A DNA stretch of 64,000 bases from UBA5336 sp964415675 (GCA_964415675.1 CAYQBG010000011.1:62001-126000); one strand, 5' to 3'; numbered from the stretch's first letter, positions 1-8,459 are shown. Translations and numbers: made by a program. The notes: generated by a model from the letters alone, not told the origin.

Positions 1-269
1 CTCGGCACGAAGGGCTCGACCACGAGACCCTTGCCGAATTCTTCCATCACAACCATGGCATCGACCGGGCCGCCGCCAAGGCCACCATCTTCCTCGCTGA
101 ACGGAGCCATCAACAGGCCAAGCTCTGCGAACTGGGCCCACATTTCCGGGCGCCAGCCAGCCTCGGAACTGACCACCCCACGGCGCGTGTCAAAGTCGTA
201 TTGCTCGCGGATCAGCCGAGCGAGGCTGTCGCGGATCATGGTCTGTTCTTCGCTGAAATTGAAATCCAT
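1..269 (-). CDS. Acyl-CoA dehydrogenase, N-terminal part (runs off the window)
   Basis: Reading leftward from an ATG at 269, the sequence encodes about 89 residues typical of the N-terminal helical domain of acyl-CoA dehydrogenases (start MDFNFSEEQ, then a GLLMAPFSEEDGGLGGG-like stretch before the FAD/substrate region). The rest lies outside the window. It is transcribed in the same direction as the complete acyl-CoA dehydrogenase at 370-1566, just upstream of it. Adjacent divergent pairs like this are known as pimeloyl-CoA dehydrogenase-type large and small subunits (PimC/PimD), which form a heteromeric enzyme; this one would be the small subunit. Family assignment is firm; the substrate is unknown. 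Confidence 0.85.
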   Translation of the reverse strand, partial: MDFNFSEEQTMIRDSLARLIREQYDFDTRRGVVSSEAGWRPEMWAQFAELGLLMAPFSEEDGGLGGGPVDAMVVMEEFGKGLVVEPFVP

Positions 270-369
270 GTCGTTCCTCCCAATGGCCCGGCGGGCCGAT
301 TATCCCATTTCAATCCGAATTGGCCGTGCAGACAAGGCGCACGGCCAAATCTTCGATCCTCTGCGCGTG

Positions 370-1566
370 CTACAGTCCCAGGATCATCTTGGAGATGATA
401 TTGCGCTGGATTTCATTTGACCCGCCATAGATCGAGGTCTTGCGCATGTTGAAATAGCCCGGCGCGGCGCCGTGAGCGTACTCTGGACCGATCGGATACT
501 CATTCGAGCCCTGCTCGGGGAAGCCGCGAAAATAAGGCGAGGCATAATTGCCAACCGCTTCCATTGTCAGCTCGGTCAGGCGCTGCTGGATCTCCGTTCC
601 CTTGACTTTCAGGATCGAACTTTCCGGTCCCGGTCCCTTGCCCTGAGCCTCACCGGCAAGCGTGCGCAATTCGGTGAATTCCAGCGCGGTCAGGTCGATT
701 TCGAGCTGACTGACCTTGCGGGCGAAATCTTCGTCCCCGATCAGCGGCTTGCCCTCCATCAGTTCGGTCGATGCAATTTCCTTCAGTTTCTCCACGCCCC
801 GTTTGGAGCGGGCAACACCGGCAATCCCCGAACGCTCATGCGCGAGCAGGAATTTGGCATAGGTCCAGCCCTTGTTCTCCTCGCCGACCCGGTTTTCGAC
901 CGGCACGCGCACATCAGTGAGCCAAGTTTCGTTGACTTCGTGGCTACCATCAATGGTGATGATCGGCTTCACCTCGATACCGGGCGTGTTCATGTCAATC
1001 AGCAGGAAGGAAATGCCTTCCTGCGGCTTGTCGGCATCCGGGTCGGTGCGGACCAGGAAGAAGCCCCAGTCGGCATGCTGGGCCAGTGTTGTCCAGGTTT
1101 TCTGGCCATTGACGATATAATGGTCGCCGTCGCGCACAGCCGTGGTCTTGAGCGATGCGAGATCGGAGCCCGCACCCGGCTCGGAATAGCCCTGACACCA
1201 CCACACATCGCCGCTTCGAATGCCGGGAAGGTGACGCGCCTTCTGTTCGTCATTGCCAAAGGTGTAGATGACCGGGCCAACCATGTTGACCGAGAAGGGA
1301 AGCGGCATCAGCGTGTCGGCGCGAGCATTCTCTTCCGACCAGATATATTTCTGCGTCGGGGTCCAGCCCGTGCCGCCATATTCCACCGGCCAGGATGGCG
1401 TCGACCAGCCCTTTTCGCCAAGCACCTTGTGCCAGGCCAGGAACTGTTCACGGGTCAGGTCATCGCGCACCCCGGCGCCAATGACCTCACGCGGATAATT
1501 CTCTTCGATGAACTTGCGCACTTCCTCACGGAAGGCGATCTCTTCAGGAGTGAAATCGAGATTCAT
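370..1566 (-). CDS. Acyl-CoA dehydrogenase (PimC-like large subunit)
   Basis: A 398-residue flavoprotein that should oxidise an acyl-CoA to the 2-enoyl-CoA with FAD in the cytoplasm. The full family layout is visible: N-terminal helices (MNLDFTPEEIAFREEV), the central beta domain with CQGYSEPGAGSDLASL around residue 130, and the C-terminal helical domain ending in YGGSNEIQRNIISKMILGL. The ATG start matches the family start. The gene lies about 100 bases upstream of the second, truncated acyl-CoA dehydrogenase at 1-269 on the same strand, so the two are probably co-transcribed. The chain length of the substrate cannot be told from sequence. Confidence 0.93.
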   Translation of the reverse strand: MNLDFTPEEIAFREEVRKFIEENYPREVIGAGVRDDLTREQFLAWHKVLGEKGWSTPSWPVEYGGTGWTPTQKYIWSEENARADTLMPLPFSVNMVGPVIYTFGNDEQKARHLPGIRSGDVWWCQGYSEPGAGSDLASLKTTAVRDGDHYIVNGQKTWTTLAQHADWGFFLVRTDPDADKPQEGISFLLIDMNTPGIEVKPIITIDGSHEVNETWLTDVRVPVENRVGEENKGWTYAKFLLAHERSGIAGVARSKRGVEKLKEIASTELMEGKPLIGDEDFARKVSQLEIDLTALEFTELRTLAGEAQGKGPGPESSILKVKGTEIQQRLTELTMEAVGNYASPYFRGFPEQGSNEYPIGPEYAHGAAPGYFNMRKTSIYGGSNEIQRNIISKMILGL

Positions 1567-1647
1567 GGTGCGCGTCCTCCTACGCTTCGTTGCCTTAAGC
1601 TAAGTACACGTCCCCTGTCGCCTGACAAGTTTACGCGCACGTTAACG

Positions 1648-2640
1648 TCAACTTGCCGCATCTGCCGGCTGGCCAAGGAAGGGCGCGCAGGCGGTTTTGA
1701 GAACACCAATGGAGGTTGCCGAACCAAGTCCGCCCCCTGTGCTGAAGCCGAACTCTACCAGCGGTTTCAGGCCGAGCCGTTCCAGTGCCGCCTGATGGGC
1801 CGGTCGCCCCGTCGCATGGGCCGCCAGGACATGTGAAACCGCACCGGGATCGACCGCATGAACAACGCCGGCGGCGATTGTTGTCGCGAATCCGTCGAGG
1901 ATTACCGGCACGCCCTGATGGCGGGCGGCAATAATGGCGCCTGCACAGGCTGCAAGCTCTCGCCCGCCGAGCCGTGCGAGGGCTTCGAGCGGATCCTCGG
2001 TATGGCCGCGATGCAGTGTCAGTGCGGCATTGACCAGTTCGGTACGCTTGCGTGTGATGACCGAAGGCGTGGCCGGTCCGGGGCGCACCCAATAATCCGC
2101 CGAGCCTCCGTAAAGCGCGCAGGCGACCGCCGCCGCTGCCGTGCCGATCCCCGCCCCGATCACGCCGATGCCCAACAGGTCCGGATTGCCCTCCAGCGCT
2201 TCGAAACCATAAGCCATCGTCGCCACGCAATCGGTCTCGCTCATGGCGGGCGCTTCAGCGATGTTCGGCGTCGGTCGTTCCAGCGCGAGTTCGAAGACGC
2301 GGATATTTGCGCCAACCTGGGCGCAGATCGCCGACAATGGCGCACTGCCCTGTTTCAGCGCATCCACCTGCGCGCGCGTGTCGCTGTCATCCGACAGTGA
2401 GACCCCTTCCCCGCGTAGCCCATGCGCGCCGGCAAACATTGCAAGAGTCGGGTTCTCTATGCGCGGCGGATAGCGGCGCTGCCATTGCGAAAGCCAGGCC
2501 GCCGCCTCGCCAAGTTGTCCGAAATCGCCTTCCCGTCCCATCGTCAGCAGCGCCTCGTGCACCCGTTCGGCACTGTCCGTGTCAGGCTCGACCGGGCGAT
2601 GGATCAACTCGCGAATGTCTTCGAATGGCGACGTTGACAT
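1648..2640 (-). CDS. CobT-like phosphoribosyltransferase lacking the conserved glutamates
   Basis: A 330-residue member of the nicotinate-nucleotide:dimethylbenzimidazole phosphoribosyltransferase (CobT) family, which activates the lower ligand of cobalamin. The start at 2640 (MSTSPFEDIR) is preferred; a frame extension to 2730 adds unrelated sequence. The fold signature is clear (LSQWQRRYPPR, NPTLAMFAGAHG, DLLGIGVIGAGIGTAAAA, LGLKPLVEFGF). However, three positions that are normally acidic are replaced. FAGDHG reads FAGAHG (A72). The GIGEMG motif reads GIGVIG (V160, the E174 position of Salmonella CobT). The LGEGSG motif reads TGGGLG (G303, the E317 position). It may be inactive, or act on another substrate. 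It is divergent from the DUF1289 gene at 2768. Confidence 0.8.
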   Translation of the reverse strand: MSTSPFEDIRELIHRPVEPDTDSAERVHEALLTMGREGDFGQLGEAAAWLSQWQRRYPPRIENPTLAMFAGAHGLRGEGVSLSDDSDTRAQVDALKQGSAPLSAICAQVGANIRVFELALERPTPNIAEAPAMSETDCVATMAYGFEALEGNPDLLGIGVIGAGIGTAAAAVACALYGGSADYWVRPGPATPSVITRKRTELVNAALTLHRGHTEDPLEALARLGGRELAACAGAIIAARHQGVPVILDGFATTIAAGVVHAVDPGAVSHVLAAHATGRPAHQAALERLGLKPLVEFGFSTGGGLGSATSIGVLKTACAPFLGQPADAAS

Positions 2641-2767
2641 GGATTGACGGGTCCCTGAAGTTCTGGCCGGCAGGGGCAGTGCGCCGATCCTGTCGGGATT
2701 TTCAAGCCTGATTTGCCAAACAATCAGCATTTCTTAAAGCATATGCGTCGATTCAGGAGTCAATTTG

Positions 2768-2983
2768 ATGACAGATCGCGTGATAAAATCACCTTGCATC
2801 CAGGTTTGCGCTGTTGACGGGCAGACAGGCTATTGCCTGGGGTGCGGACGGACACTCGGGGAAATTGGCGGATGGACCGGGTTCGACGATGAAGGGCGCG
2901 AAAAAGTGATCGCGCAATTGCCCGCACGGATGCAGCGCCTGTTCGATCTGGGCAAGCTTGGAGGGACCAATGAAAGCCGCTGA
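2768..2983 (+). CDS. DUF1289 small cysteine-rich protein
   Basis: A 71-residue protein with the DUF1289 pattern: SPCIQVC near the N-terminus, then GYCLGCGRTLGEIGGW. These four cysteines could bind a metal. The function is not known. The ATG at 2768 is preceded directly by an in-frame TTG; AGGAG lies about 10 bases upstream. The gene overlaps the following aspartic protease gene by 14 bases, implying translational coupling. Confidence 0.85.
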   Translation: MTDRVIKSPCIQVCAVDGQTGYCLGCGRTLGEIGGWTGFDDEGREKVIAQLPARMQRLFDLGKLGGTNESR

Positions 2984-3515
2984 CATGTTCGCCGCATTCG
3001 TGATCATGGTTGGCTGCACACTTGTTGTCAGCAACATCATTGCGCCCAGAATGGAAGACAGCGACGATCCTGCTGCCGAACAGGCCGCAGATGCGCAAGC
3101 CACAGCCAGCGCCGTCGCCACTGCACCGGCGTCACCACAGCCTGCCGCCAATGCCGCCCTGCTGAAACTCGAGGATGACGGCCATTACTGGGCAAGCGCC
3201 GAGGTCGACGGGCGGGCCATAAAATTCATGGTGGATACAGGCGCATCGACAGTGGCGCTGACCTATCGCGACGCGCGCAGGGTCGGTCTCGATCCCGAAA
3301 CGCTCGACTATTCATGGCGGATCCGGACTGCCGGCGGCGAGGTCATGGGCGCCTCGGTACAGCTCAATTCGATTCGTATCGGGCGGATCGAGGTGGAGGA
3401 TGTCGAAGCCATGGTCCTGCGCGAGGGGCTGTCTCAGTCATTGCTTGGCATGACTTTCCTGCGCGAGCTGGACAGTTACGAATTCCGGCGCGGAAACCTC
3501 ATCCTCAGACAGTAG
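2970..3515 (+). CDS. Membrane-anchored retropepsin-like aspartic protease
   Basis: A 181-residue clan AA aspartic protease of the TIGR02281 type. An N-terminal hydrophobic segment (residues about 5-24) should anchor it in the inner membrane. An Ala/Pro-rich linker follows, then a single retropepsin-like domain with the catalytic VDTGAS motif near residue 90 and a closing LLGMTFL segment. Such proteins dimerise to make an active site and are thought to work in the periplasm. The ATG at 2970 has GGAGGG six bases upstream and overlaps the end of the DUF1289 gene. The 3' end overlaps the convergent PilZ gene by about 10 bases. Confidence 0.85.
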   Translation: MKAADMFAAFVIMVGCTLVVSNIIAPRMEDSDDPAAEQAADAQATASAVATAPASPQPAANAALLKLEDDGHYWASAEVDGRAIKFMVDTGASTVALTYRDARRVGLDPETLDYSWRIRTAGGEVMGASVQLNSIRIGRIEVEDVEAMVLREGLSQSLLGMTFLRELDSYEFRRGNLILRQ

Positions 3516-3879
3516 AGTTGCGGCACATCGCGCCGGCATCGCCGGGCACGAGGCTGAGACCGGCAATCCCCGGACGCTGCCAGATCACACGCGCATGGGC
3601 ACACAGCCCCAGCGACTGACACGATACCTCGACATGCTGCGGCAGCGAGATTGGCGCTGAAAACCGGATCCTGAGCCCGGTCTCGCTCTGCTCCTCAATG
3701 ACGGCATTGTGCACATGGCCTGTTCCATTATGGAGCAGGCAGCGCGCCTGTATGTTCGCGCGAGGCGCCTTCTGGCCTGGTTGTGCTTGCTGGTTGGGCA
3801 CGTCCTCCCCCCCCTTTTTCTGCGGGTCCTGTCTTATCCTGTCAGACAGGCAACAACCGGGCCAGACAGACGGAACCAA
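3505..3879 (-). CDS. PilZ-domain protein (putative c-di-GMP receptor)
   Basis: A protein of up to 124 residues with a single PilZ-like beta barrel. There is a basic PRANIQARCLLHN stretch at about residues 39-51, then a SETGLRIRF turn resembling the D/NxSxxG motif. PilZ domains bind cyclic di-GMP. The start is uncertain. The longest frame begins at 3879, while a GTG at 3801 sits only two bases after a GGAGG run, too close for a normal ribosome binding site. The gene converges on the aspartic protease gene. Target and pathway cannot be told. Confidence 0.65.
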   Translation of the reverse strand: MVPSVWPGCCLSDRIRQDPQKKGGEDVPNQQAQPGQKAPRANIQARCLLHNGTGHVHNAVIEEQSETGLRIRFSAPISLPQHVEVSCQSLGLCAHARVIWQRPGIAGLSLVPGDAGAMCRNSTV

Positions 3880-3909
3880 CAGCGCTGCACTGCAACAAAC
3901 ACTGCAGAT

Positions 3910-4734
3910 TCAGCCGATCATCACTGCATATAGCATGCGCGCGCCGACCAGCGCGAGCACGACGCCGAACATCCTTCGCAACAGTCCGGCATTCAGCTTG
4001 TGCGCGAGCGATGCACCCACCGGCGCCATGGTTACGGTGAAGACCGAGATCAGCGCAAAGGCCGGAAGGTTGACGAACCCCGCCGAACCGGGCGGCAGGC
4101 CCTCGCGTCCCCAGCCGGTCGCCACCGCGGCCAGCGCCGCCGGCGCGCCGATCGCCACGCCGAATCCGGCCGCTGTTGCCACGGCCTGATGGATCGACTT
4201 GCCGAACACCGTCATCAGCGAAACACCGAACGTGCCCCCGCCAATTCCCATCAGTGCCGAGAGCGCGCCAATGCCGCCGCCAAGCCCCATTCGCCAGGCG
4301 CCCCGGGGCATTTCATCGGCCAGCCGCCAGGTCGGGCGCCCGAAAAACAGCTGCGCGGCCAGCAGGAAGGCCATCGTCCCGAAAATCGCCGTCAGCCCTG
4401 CGCCCGGGATGAATCCCGCTGCCGCCATGCCCGCCAGCGCCCCAATCACGATAAAGGGCGCCCAGCCGCGCACGATGGCCCAGTCCACCGCCCCGCGCTT
4501 GTTGTGCGCCATGACTGAGCGGAGGGAGGTGACAATAATCGTCGCCAGCGAGGTTGCCACTGCCACATGCATCGCGGTGTCTTCATAGCCAAGCCCGGAC
4601 AACAGGAAATACAGCACCGGCACGATCACTGCGCCGCCGCCGATGCCGAACAGGCCCGCCGCCAGCCCGGCGACAAGCCCAGCGGCCACCAGCGCCGCGA
4701 TCAGCGGCCATTGCGTGCTGAGAAACTCGATCAT
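3910..4734 (-). CDS. TauE/SafE-family membrane transporter
   Basis: A 274-residue polytopic inner-membrane protein with two homologous halves, each with the family's Gly-rich GIGGGxxxVP-like signature (LFGIGGGAVIVPVL near residue 30 and LMGIGGGTFGVSLM near residue 160). About eight hydrophobic segments are visible. The family exports sulfite, sulfoacetate or related organosulfur anions; the real substrate is unknown. It stands as a single minus-strand gene, with a short interspersed repeat just upstream at 4785-4812. Confidence 0.88.
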   Translation of the reverse strand: MIEFLSTQWPLIAALVAAGLVAGLAAGLFGIGGGAVIVPVLYFLLSGLGYEDTAMHVAVATSLATIIVTSLRSVMAHNKRGAVDWAIVRGWAPFIVIGALAGMAAAGFIPGAGLTAIFGTMAFLLAAQLFFGRPTWRLADEMPRGAWRMGLGGGIGALSALMGIGGGTFGVSLMTVFGKSIHQAVATAAGFGVAIGAPAALAAVATGWGREGLPPGSAGFVNLPAFALISVFTVTMAPVGASLAHKLNAGLLRRMFGVVLALVGARMLYAVMIG

Positions 4735-4784
4735 GCCAGCCCTATGGCCGCTCCCGCCGGCGATGTCACGCCTAGCCAGATGGA

Positions 4785-4812
4785 CTCATCCTGAGCGAAG
4801 GCGAAGGACGAG
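4785..4812. repeat. Short interspersed palindromic repeat
   Basis: CTCATCCT and AGGACGAG form an imperfect inverted repeat around GAGCGAAGGCGA. This resembles the CATCCTGAG...GAAGGA-type palindromes scattered between genes in many alphaproteobacterial genomes. It lies between the TauE/SafE gene and the end of the next gene. Confidence 0.5.
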
Positions 4813-4826
4813 CGAAGGACGCCCCC

Positions 4827-5336
4827 CTACCCCGCCGCCAGTCGCGGCCGGTGACCGGGGTCGAGCCCGATCTCGCCGAGCAGTTCCTGCGCCTCTGTGA
4901 TGCGCTTCTGCGTATGGGAATAGCTCCACAGTTCCAGCTTGCCCCGCCGCGCCAGCACCGCGATCCGCCCCGGCGGCGCCGCGCCTTCGAGAAGGTGCCA
5001 GATCGCCGGCGGCGTCAGCGCCAGCCGGTCCTCATTGAACTTGCCCTTCGACAGGGCCAGCCGGGCTGCCTCATCAAGTGCGGGATGGTTCTGCATCCGC
5101 CGGCCCAGCGTTCCCATAAGCTCTGTGCCATTGTGCCCGATCACACGGCCCGGCTCGGCCAGTTCGAACACGACATCGCAGCGCCCGCGCTCAGGCAGCC
5201 ATTCCAGCGCCCGTCGCACATCCACCGGCACCGGCACTTCGCGCCCGCGCGCCGTCTCGCCCGCGATCTCCACCACGTCCCAGTGAAGCCCGCCCGCTTC
5301 GATCTCCGCGATCCTGTGAGTTGCCGTCCGGCCCAT
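4827..5336 (-). CDS. Hypothetical protein
   Basis: A 169-residue soluble protein that I do not recognise. It has no signal peptide or membrane segment. The sequence is mildly basic and contains a LWSYSHTQKRITEAQELL stretch near the C-terminus. Codon use and length suggest a real gene. It has no clear operon partner: the TIR-FGE gene ends about 115 bases upstream on the same strand. Confidence 0.6.
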   Translation of the reverse strand: MGRTATHRIAEIEAGGLHWDVVEIAGETARGREVPVPVDVRRALEWLPERGRCDVVFELAEPGRVIGHNGTELMGTLGRRMQNHPALDEAARLALSKGKFNEDRLALTPPAIWHLLEGAAPPGRIAVLARRGKLELWSYSHTQKRITEAQELLGEIGLDPGHRPRLAAG

Positions 5337-5450
5337 TCTGGCCCCGCCTGCCCTGTCCCGATCTGTCGAATTTACTGCAAATCATGCAGGATCGGGGCCA
5401 CGCCTGGGCCCGGGCAAGCGGGCTTGCGTCCGCTGTTAAGAGGCAGGGGG

Positions 5451-7154
5451 TTAAAGCGTCCTGGCCACACGGAAGCCAAAGTCGCCGTTTCGGTCTGTGG
5501 GATTGGACCTGAGGCGGTTAGCCGAACGGAGGTGCCGTGGATTGCTGAACCAGGAACCGCCGCGAAGGACCCGACGCGAGGCATCGCCGCCATCCCAGAT
5601 AGAGCCATCCAGTGGCGCACCGTTATAGTCATGATGCCAGTGATCAGCGCACCATTCCCATACATTGCCATGCATGTCGCAAAGGCCGAATGCGTTCGCC
5701 GGAAACGATCCGACAGGGACCGACTGGCCAGCACTGCCCACATTCCCCCTAGAAAACTGCGCCTGCGACTTGTTGATCCTGTCCCCAAAGCTGAACGGCG
5801 TCTCAGTCCCCGCCCGGCAGGCATATTCCCATTCCGCCTCTGACGGCAGTCGATAAGCATCCGGCCGACCCTCCAGCCCGAGCCGCCCGTTCAGCCAGGC
5901 AAGATAGCCTCGTGCATCCTCCCAGCTCACACTGATGACAGGCCGCCGGTCCCGGCCCCAGCCCTTATCGTCCGGCTTTTCAAGCCGCACCCCCACCGCC
6001 AGTGCGGCGTCCCACTCGGCAAAAGTCACACTGTGCTGGCCAAGGGCAAAGGGATAATCGATGCGCACCTCATGCTGGGGGACCTCATCCTCGGTGGCGC
6101 CCTCTTCCCCCTCAACCGCCCCCATCAGGAACCGGCCTGGCGGGATCGCCACCATGTTCGGCGCCGGCCAGTTCGGAACGTCGTCCAACTGCACTGGAAA
6201 AACCCGTTCGGCCACGGGATTGCCTGCCTTCGCCGCCAGAGCCGCCCGCGCCGCCTTCGGCCCAAACCGCTCCCCCCATTCGCGTTCAGCCTCGGCCTTT
6301 GCCCGTTCTGCCGCCTCTTGCTCCTGCTTCGCCTTCAGTTCAGCCTCCGCCGCGCGGCGCATGGTTTTTCGCGCATGCTCGTCGAGGGCGGCAAACAAGT
6401 CCGCACCTTTGGTAGGGTCCTTCAGGAAGGCCGAGACCGTTTTTGAGGCGTCATGATCAACCTCTGCCCAGTCCGCGAGTTGGCGCCGGTGGCGACGGGC
6501 CTCGAACGCCTCCGGCGCGCTGGGAAACACCTCAAGGAAATCGTCATAGTCTCGCGGGTCGAGGCTCTTCTCGATCAGTTCCCAGCGGGCCGCCGAGGCC
6601 GAAGCCGCGCCCGCCAGTGCGGCAATTGCGCCGCTCCCGGCGTCTGGCAGCGCGGCGCCGTCAGCCGGCTCCGTCTCGGCCGGATCGATGACACTCATCG
6701 GCTCAATTTCTGGCAGGGCCGGCAGGCCGGAGATCAGCCGGACGACATTTTCCGACCGCCTGCGCTCGCCCAGCCTCGCGGTGATTGCATCGATCAGGCC
6801 GGCCAGCGCCTCGCCATCCGGCTCACCGGTCCAGTTGACCAGCGGCTGGCCCTGCGCCTCCTCAAAACCCAGCGGCGGCTCGACCCATTCCAGATAGCAC
6901 TGGATGAGCTTTTCGCGCTTGTCGGCCCGGCTGGCTTCGGAGCGCACGAATTTCGATTTCACGGCGCCGGAACACCACAGCACGATGACCAGCTTCGAGA
7001 CTTCGAGCTTGGCCTCGATCTGGTCGCGGAAATCCGGACCGACCGCGAGCTCATAATCCCACCAGACCTCATAGCCATACGCCTCAAGCACAGCGGCCAG
7101 GCGCTCGGCATGCGCGCGGCGCTCTTTCTTATAGCTGATGAAAATGTCCGCCAT
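5451..7154 (-). CDS. TIR domain fused to a formylglycine-generating-enzyme-like domain
   Basis: A 567-residue three-part protein. Residues 1-130 form a TIR domain (MADIFISYKKERR, EVWWDYEL, SKLVIVLWCSGAVKSKFVRSE). E73 lies where the catalytic glutamate of NAD-cleaving TIR domains is expected. Residues 200-320 are an Ala/Glu-rich, probably helical linker. Residues 334-567 are an FGE-sulfatase (SUMF1) domain with MVAIPPGRFLMG, PVISVSWEDARGYLAWL, YRLPSEAEWEYACRAG and GNVWEWCADHW. The cysteine pair used by true formylglycine-generating enzymes is not seen in the final RGGSWFSNPRHLRSANR stretch, so this part more likely acts as a binding or sensing module. A role in signalling or anti-phage defence is inference. 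Confidence 0.85.
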   Translation of the reverse strand: MADIFISYKKERRAHAERLAAVLEAYGYEVWWDYELAVGPDFRDQIEAKLEVSKLVIVLWCSGAVKSKFVRSEASRADKREKLIQCYLEWVEPPLGFEEAQGQPLVNWTGEPDGEALAGLIDAITARLGERRRSENVVRLISGLPALPEIEPMSVIDPAETEPADGAALPDAGSGAIAALAGAASASAARWELIEKSLDPRDYDDFLEVFPSAPEAFEARRHRRQLADWAEVDHDASKTVSAFLKDPTKGADLFAALDEHARKTMRRAAEAELKAKQEQEAAERAKAEAEREWGERFGPKAARAALAAKAGNPVAERVFPVQLDDVPNWPAPNMVAIPPGRFLMGAVEGEEGATEDEVPQHEVRIDYPFALGQHSVTFAEWDAALAVGVRLEKPDDKGWGRDRRPVISVSWEDARGYLAWLNGRLGLEGRPDAYRLPSEAEWEYACRAGTETPFSFGDRINKSQAQFSRGNVGSAGQSVPVGSFPANAFGLCDMHGNVWEWCADHWHHDYNGAPLDGSIWDGGDASRRVLRGGSWFSNPRHLRSANRLRSNPTDRNGDFGFRVARTL

Positions 7155-7229
7155 GACCTGTTGCGTTCCTCCCGCCCCTCAACCTTTAGCGGCGTCGCCC
7201 GCTTGGCTCAAGCGCCCCCCGCCCGCCCC

Positions 7230-8312
7230 TCAGGCGGCCTCGCGGGTCGCGGCCTCGCGCAGGGGGGCGAGGGCGCTGTCGAGCACTTCCAGGCCCGCGC
7301 CGGGTTTCACGCCTTGCTCCGAAAGGGTGCGCCGCCAGTGGCGCGCGCCTGGCAGGCCCGAAAACAGGCCGAGCATATGGCGCGTCATGGCGTGCAGCGG
7401 GACGCCCTCTTCCAGACGCGCGGCGAGATAGGGCCGGTGGCGTTCGACTGCGTCGAGCAGCGCGGCCACGCCCCTGCCCTGCCTGCCCTTATTCCTGCCC
7501 TCAAAAACCGGGCTCCTGCCCTCGCACCTGCCCTCACCATCTGCATGGACAGGCGCGCGCCTCTCCTCCAGACCCGCGAGCATTGCATCGACGCCGGCCA
7601 GCAGCGCCGGGGTCTGGTAAGCCGCCCGGCCGAGCATCACGCCATCGAAGCGCGAAAGATGCCCGGCGGCCTCATCGAGCGTGGCGATGCCGCCATTCAG
7701 AATGATCGTCAGATCGGGCCGTTCAGCCTTCAGCGCGGCGGCAAGATCATAATCGAGCGGCGGAATATCCCGGTTTTCTTTCGGGCTGAGCCCCTTTAGC
7801 CAGGCTTTGCGCGCATGCACGCTGAACACTTCGCAGCCGGCCGCCGCCACTGTCTCGACAAAGCCGAACAGCGTCTCACGCGGCGGATCATCATCCACGC
7901 CGATCCGGCATTTCACCGTGACCGGCACCTCCACCGCCTCAGCCATCGCAGCCACGCAATAGGCGACAAGCTGCGGCTCGCGCATCAGGCACGCTCCGAA
8001 GGCGCCAGACTGTACCCGCTGGGACGGGCAACCACAATTCAGGTTGATCTCGTCATATCCGAATGCGGCCCCGATCCGCGCGGCCTGCGCCAGTTTCGTC
8101 GGCTCAGAGCCGCCAAGCTGAAGGACCAGCGGATGCTCGAAAACGTTGAATCCAATGAGCCTTTCCCGGTCACCATGGATCACAGCATCAGCTGTGACCA
8201 TCTCGGTGAACAAGAGCGCGCGCGCACTCAGCGCCCGGTGAAAGGCCCGGCAATGGCGGTCGGTCCAGTCCATCATGGGGGCGACTGAAAATCTATAATC
8301 TTGTTTTTTCAT
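7230..8312 (-). CDS. dusA: tRNA-dihydrouridine synthase A
   Basis: A 360-residue flavoenzyme that reduces uridine in the tRNA D-loop using FMN and NADPH. It shows the DusA features VAPMMDWTDRHCR, the catalytic cysteine in NLNCGCPSQRVQSGAFGACLM, and RHMLGLFSGLPGARHWRR. Between the barrel and the C-terminal helical domain is an Arg/Gly/Glu-rich insert (about residues 258-282) encoded by five copies of CCTGCCCT on the plus strand. The start ATG at 8312 directly faces the integrase gene at 8460. Islands with this integrase type are known to insert in the 5' end of dusA. Confidence 0.95.
   Translation of the reverse strand: MKKQDYRFSVAPMMDWTDRHCRAFHRALSARALLFTEMVTADAVIHGDRERLIGFNVFEHPLVLQLGGSEPTKLAQAARIGAAFGYDEINLNCGCPSQRVQSGAFGACLMREPQLVAYCVAAMAEAVEVPVTVKCRIGVDDDPPRETLFGFVETVAAAGCEVFSVHARKAWLKGLSPKENRDIPPLDYDLAAALKAERPDLTIILNGGIATLDEAAGHLSRFDGVMLGRAAYQTPALLAGVDAMLAGLEERRAPVHADGEGRCEGRSPVFEGRNKGRQGRGVAALLDAVERHRPYLAARLEEGVPLHAMTRHMLGLFSGLPGARHWRRTLSEQGVKPGAGLEVLDSALAPLREAATREAA
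7473..7534. repeat. Five spaced CCTGCCCT copies inside dusA
   Basis: CCTGCCCT occurs at 7473, 7482, 7494, 7515 and 7527 within 62 bases. On the coding strand it appears as AGGGCAGG and encodes a low-complexity insert in DusA. The spacing is irregular, so it is not a simple tandem repeat or a CRISPR. Confidence 0.6.
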
Positions 8313-8368
8313 GACTTTTTGAGTAATATCAGGGCTCTATTCACAAACGAAAGCAGAACATCGTTACC

Positions 8369-8436
8369 GGATTCACACTCAAGTTCACGCTTTGTCACAC
8401 CATTTTTGATGCTGAGTGTGCGCCAATTGTGAATCC
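8369..8436. promoter_or_regulatory. Inverted repeat in the integrase/dusA intergenic region
   Basis: GGATTCACA at 8369-8377 and its exact complement TGTGAATCC at 8428-8436 flank 50 bases between dusA and the integrase start. Other TTCAC copies lie between and beside them. The position fits recombinase or excisionase arm sites, or an operator controlling the integrase. This is inference from position and symmetry only. Confidence 0.35.
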
Positions 8437-8459
8437 GAAACGCTCCGAAGGCGGACGAA

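Noticed and set aside
472..1836. 454-residue open frame on the plus strand
   Set aside because: It runs antisense through the acyl-CoA dehydrogenase gene and into cobT; its translation has no family signature. GC-rich codon use explains the long frame.
2641..2767. Possible cobalamin riboswitch upstream of the CobT-like gene
   Set aside because: The 127-base spacer is too short and shows no B12-box-like sequence or conserved leader structure.
7473..7534. Repeat cluster considered as a CRISPR
   Set aside because: Repeats are only 8 bases, spacing is irregular, and the block is inside an intact dusA coding frame.
6453..7799. 448-residue plus-strand frame
   Set aside because: It crosses antisense through the TIR-FGE gene, the intergenic gap and dusA. 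Two well-supported genes explain the region.
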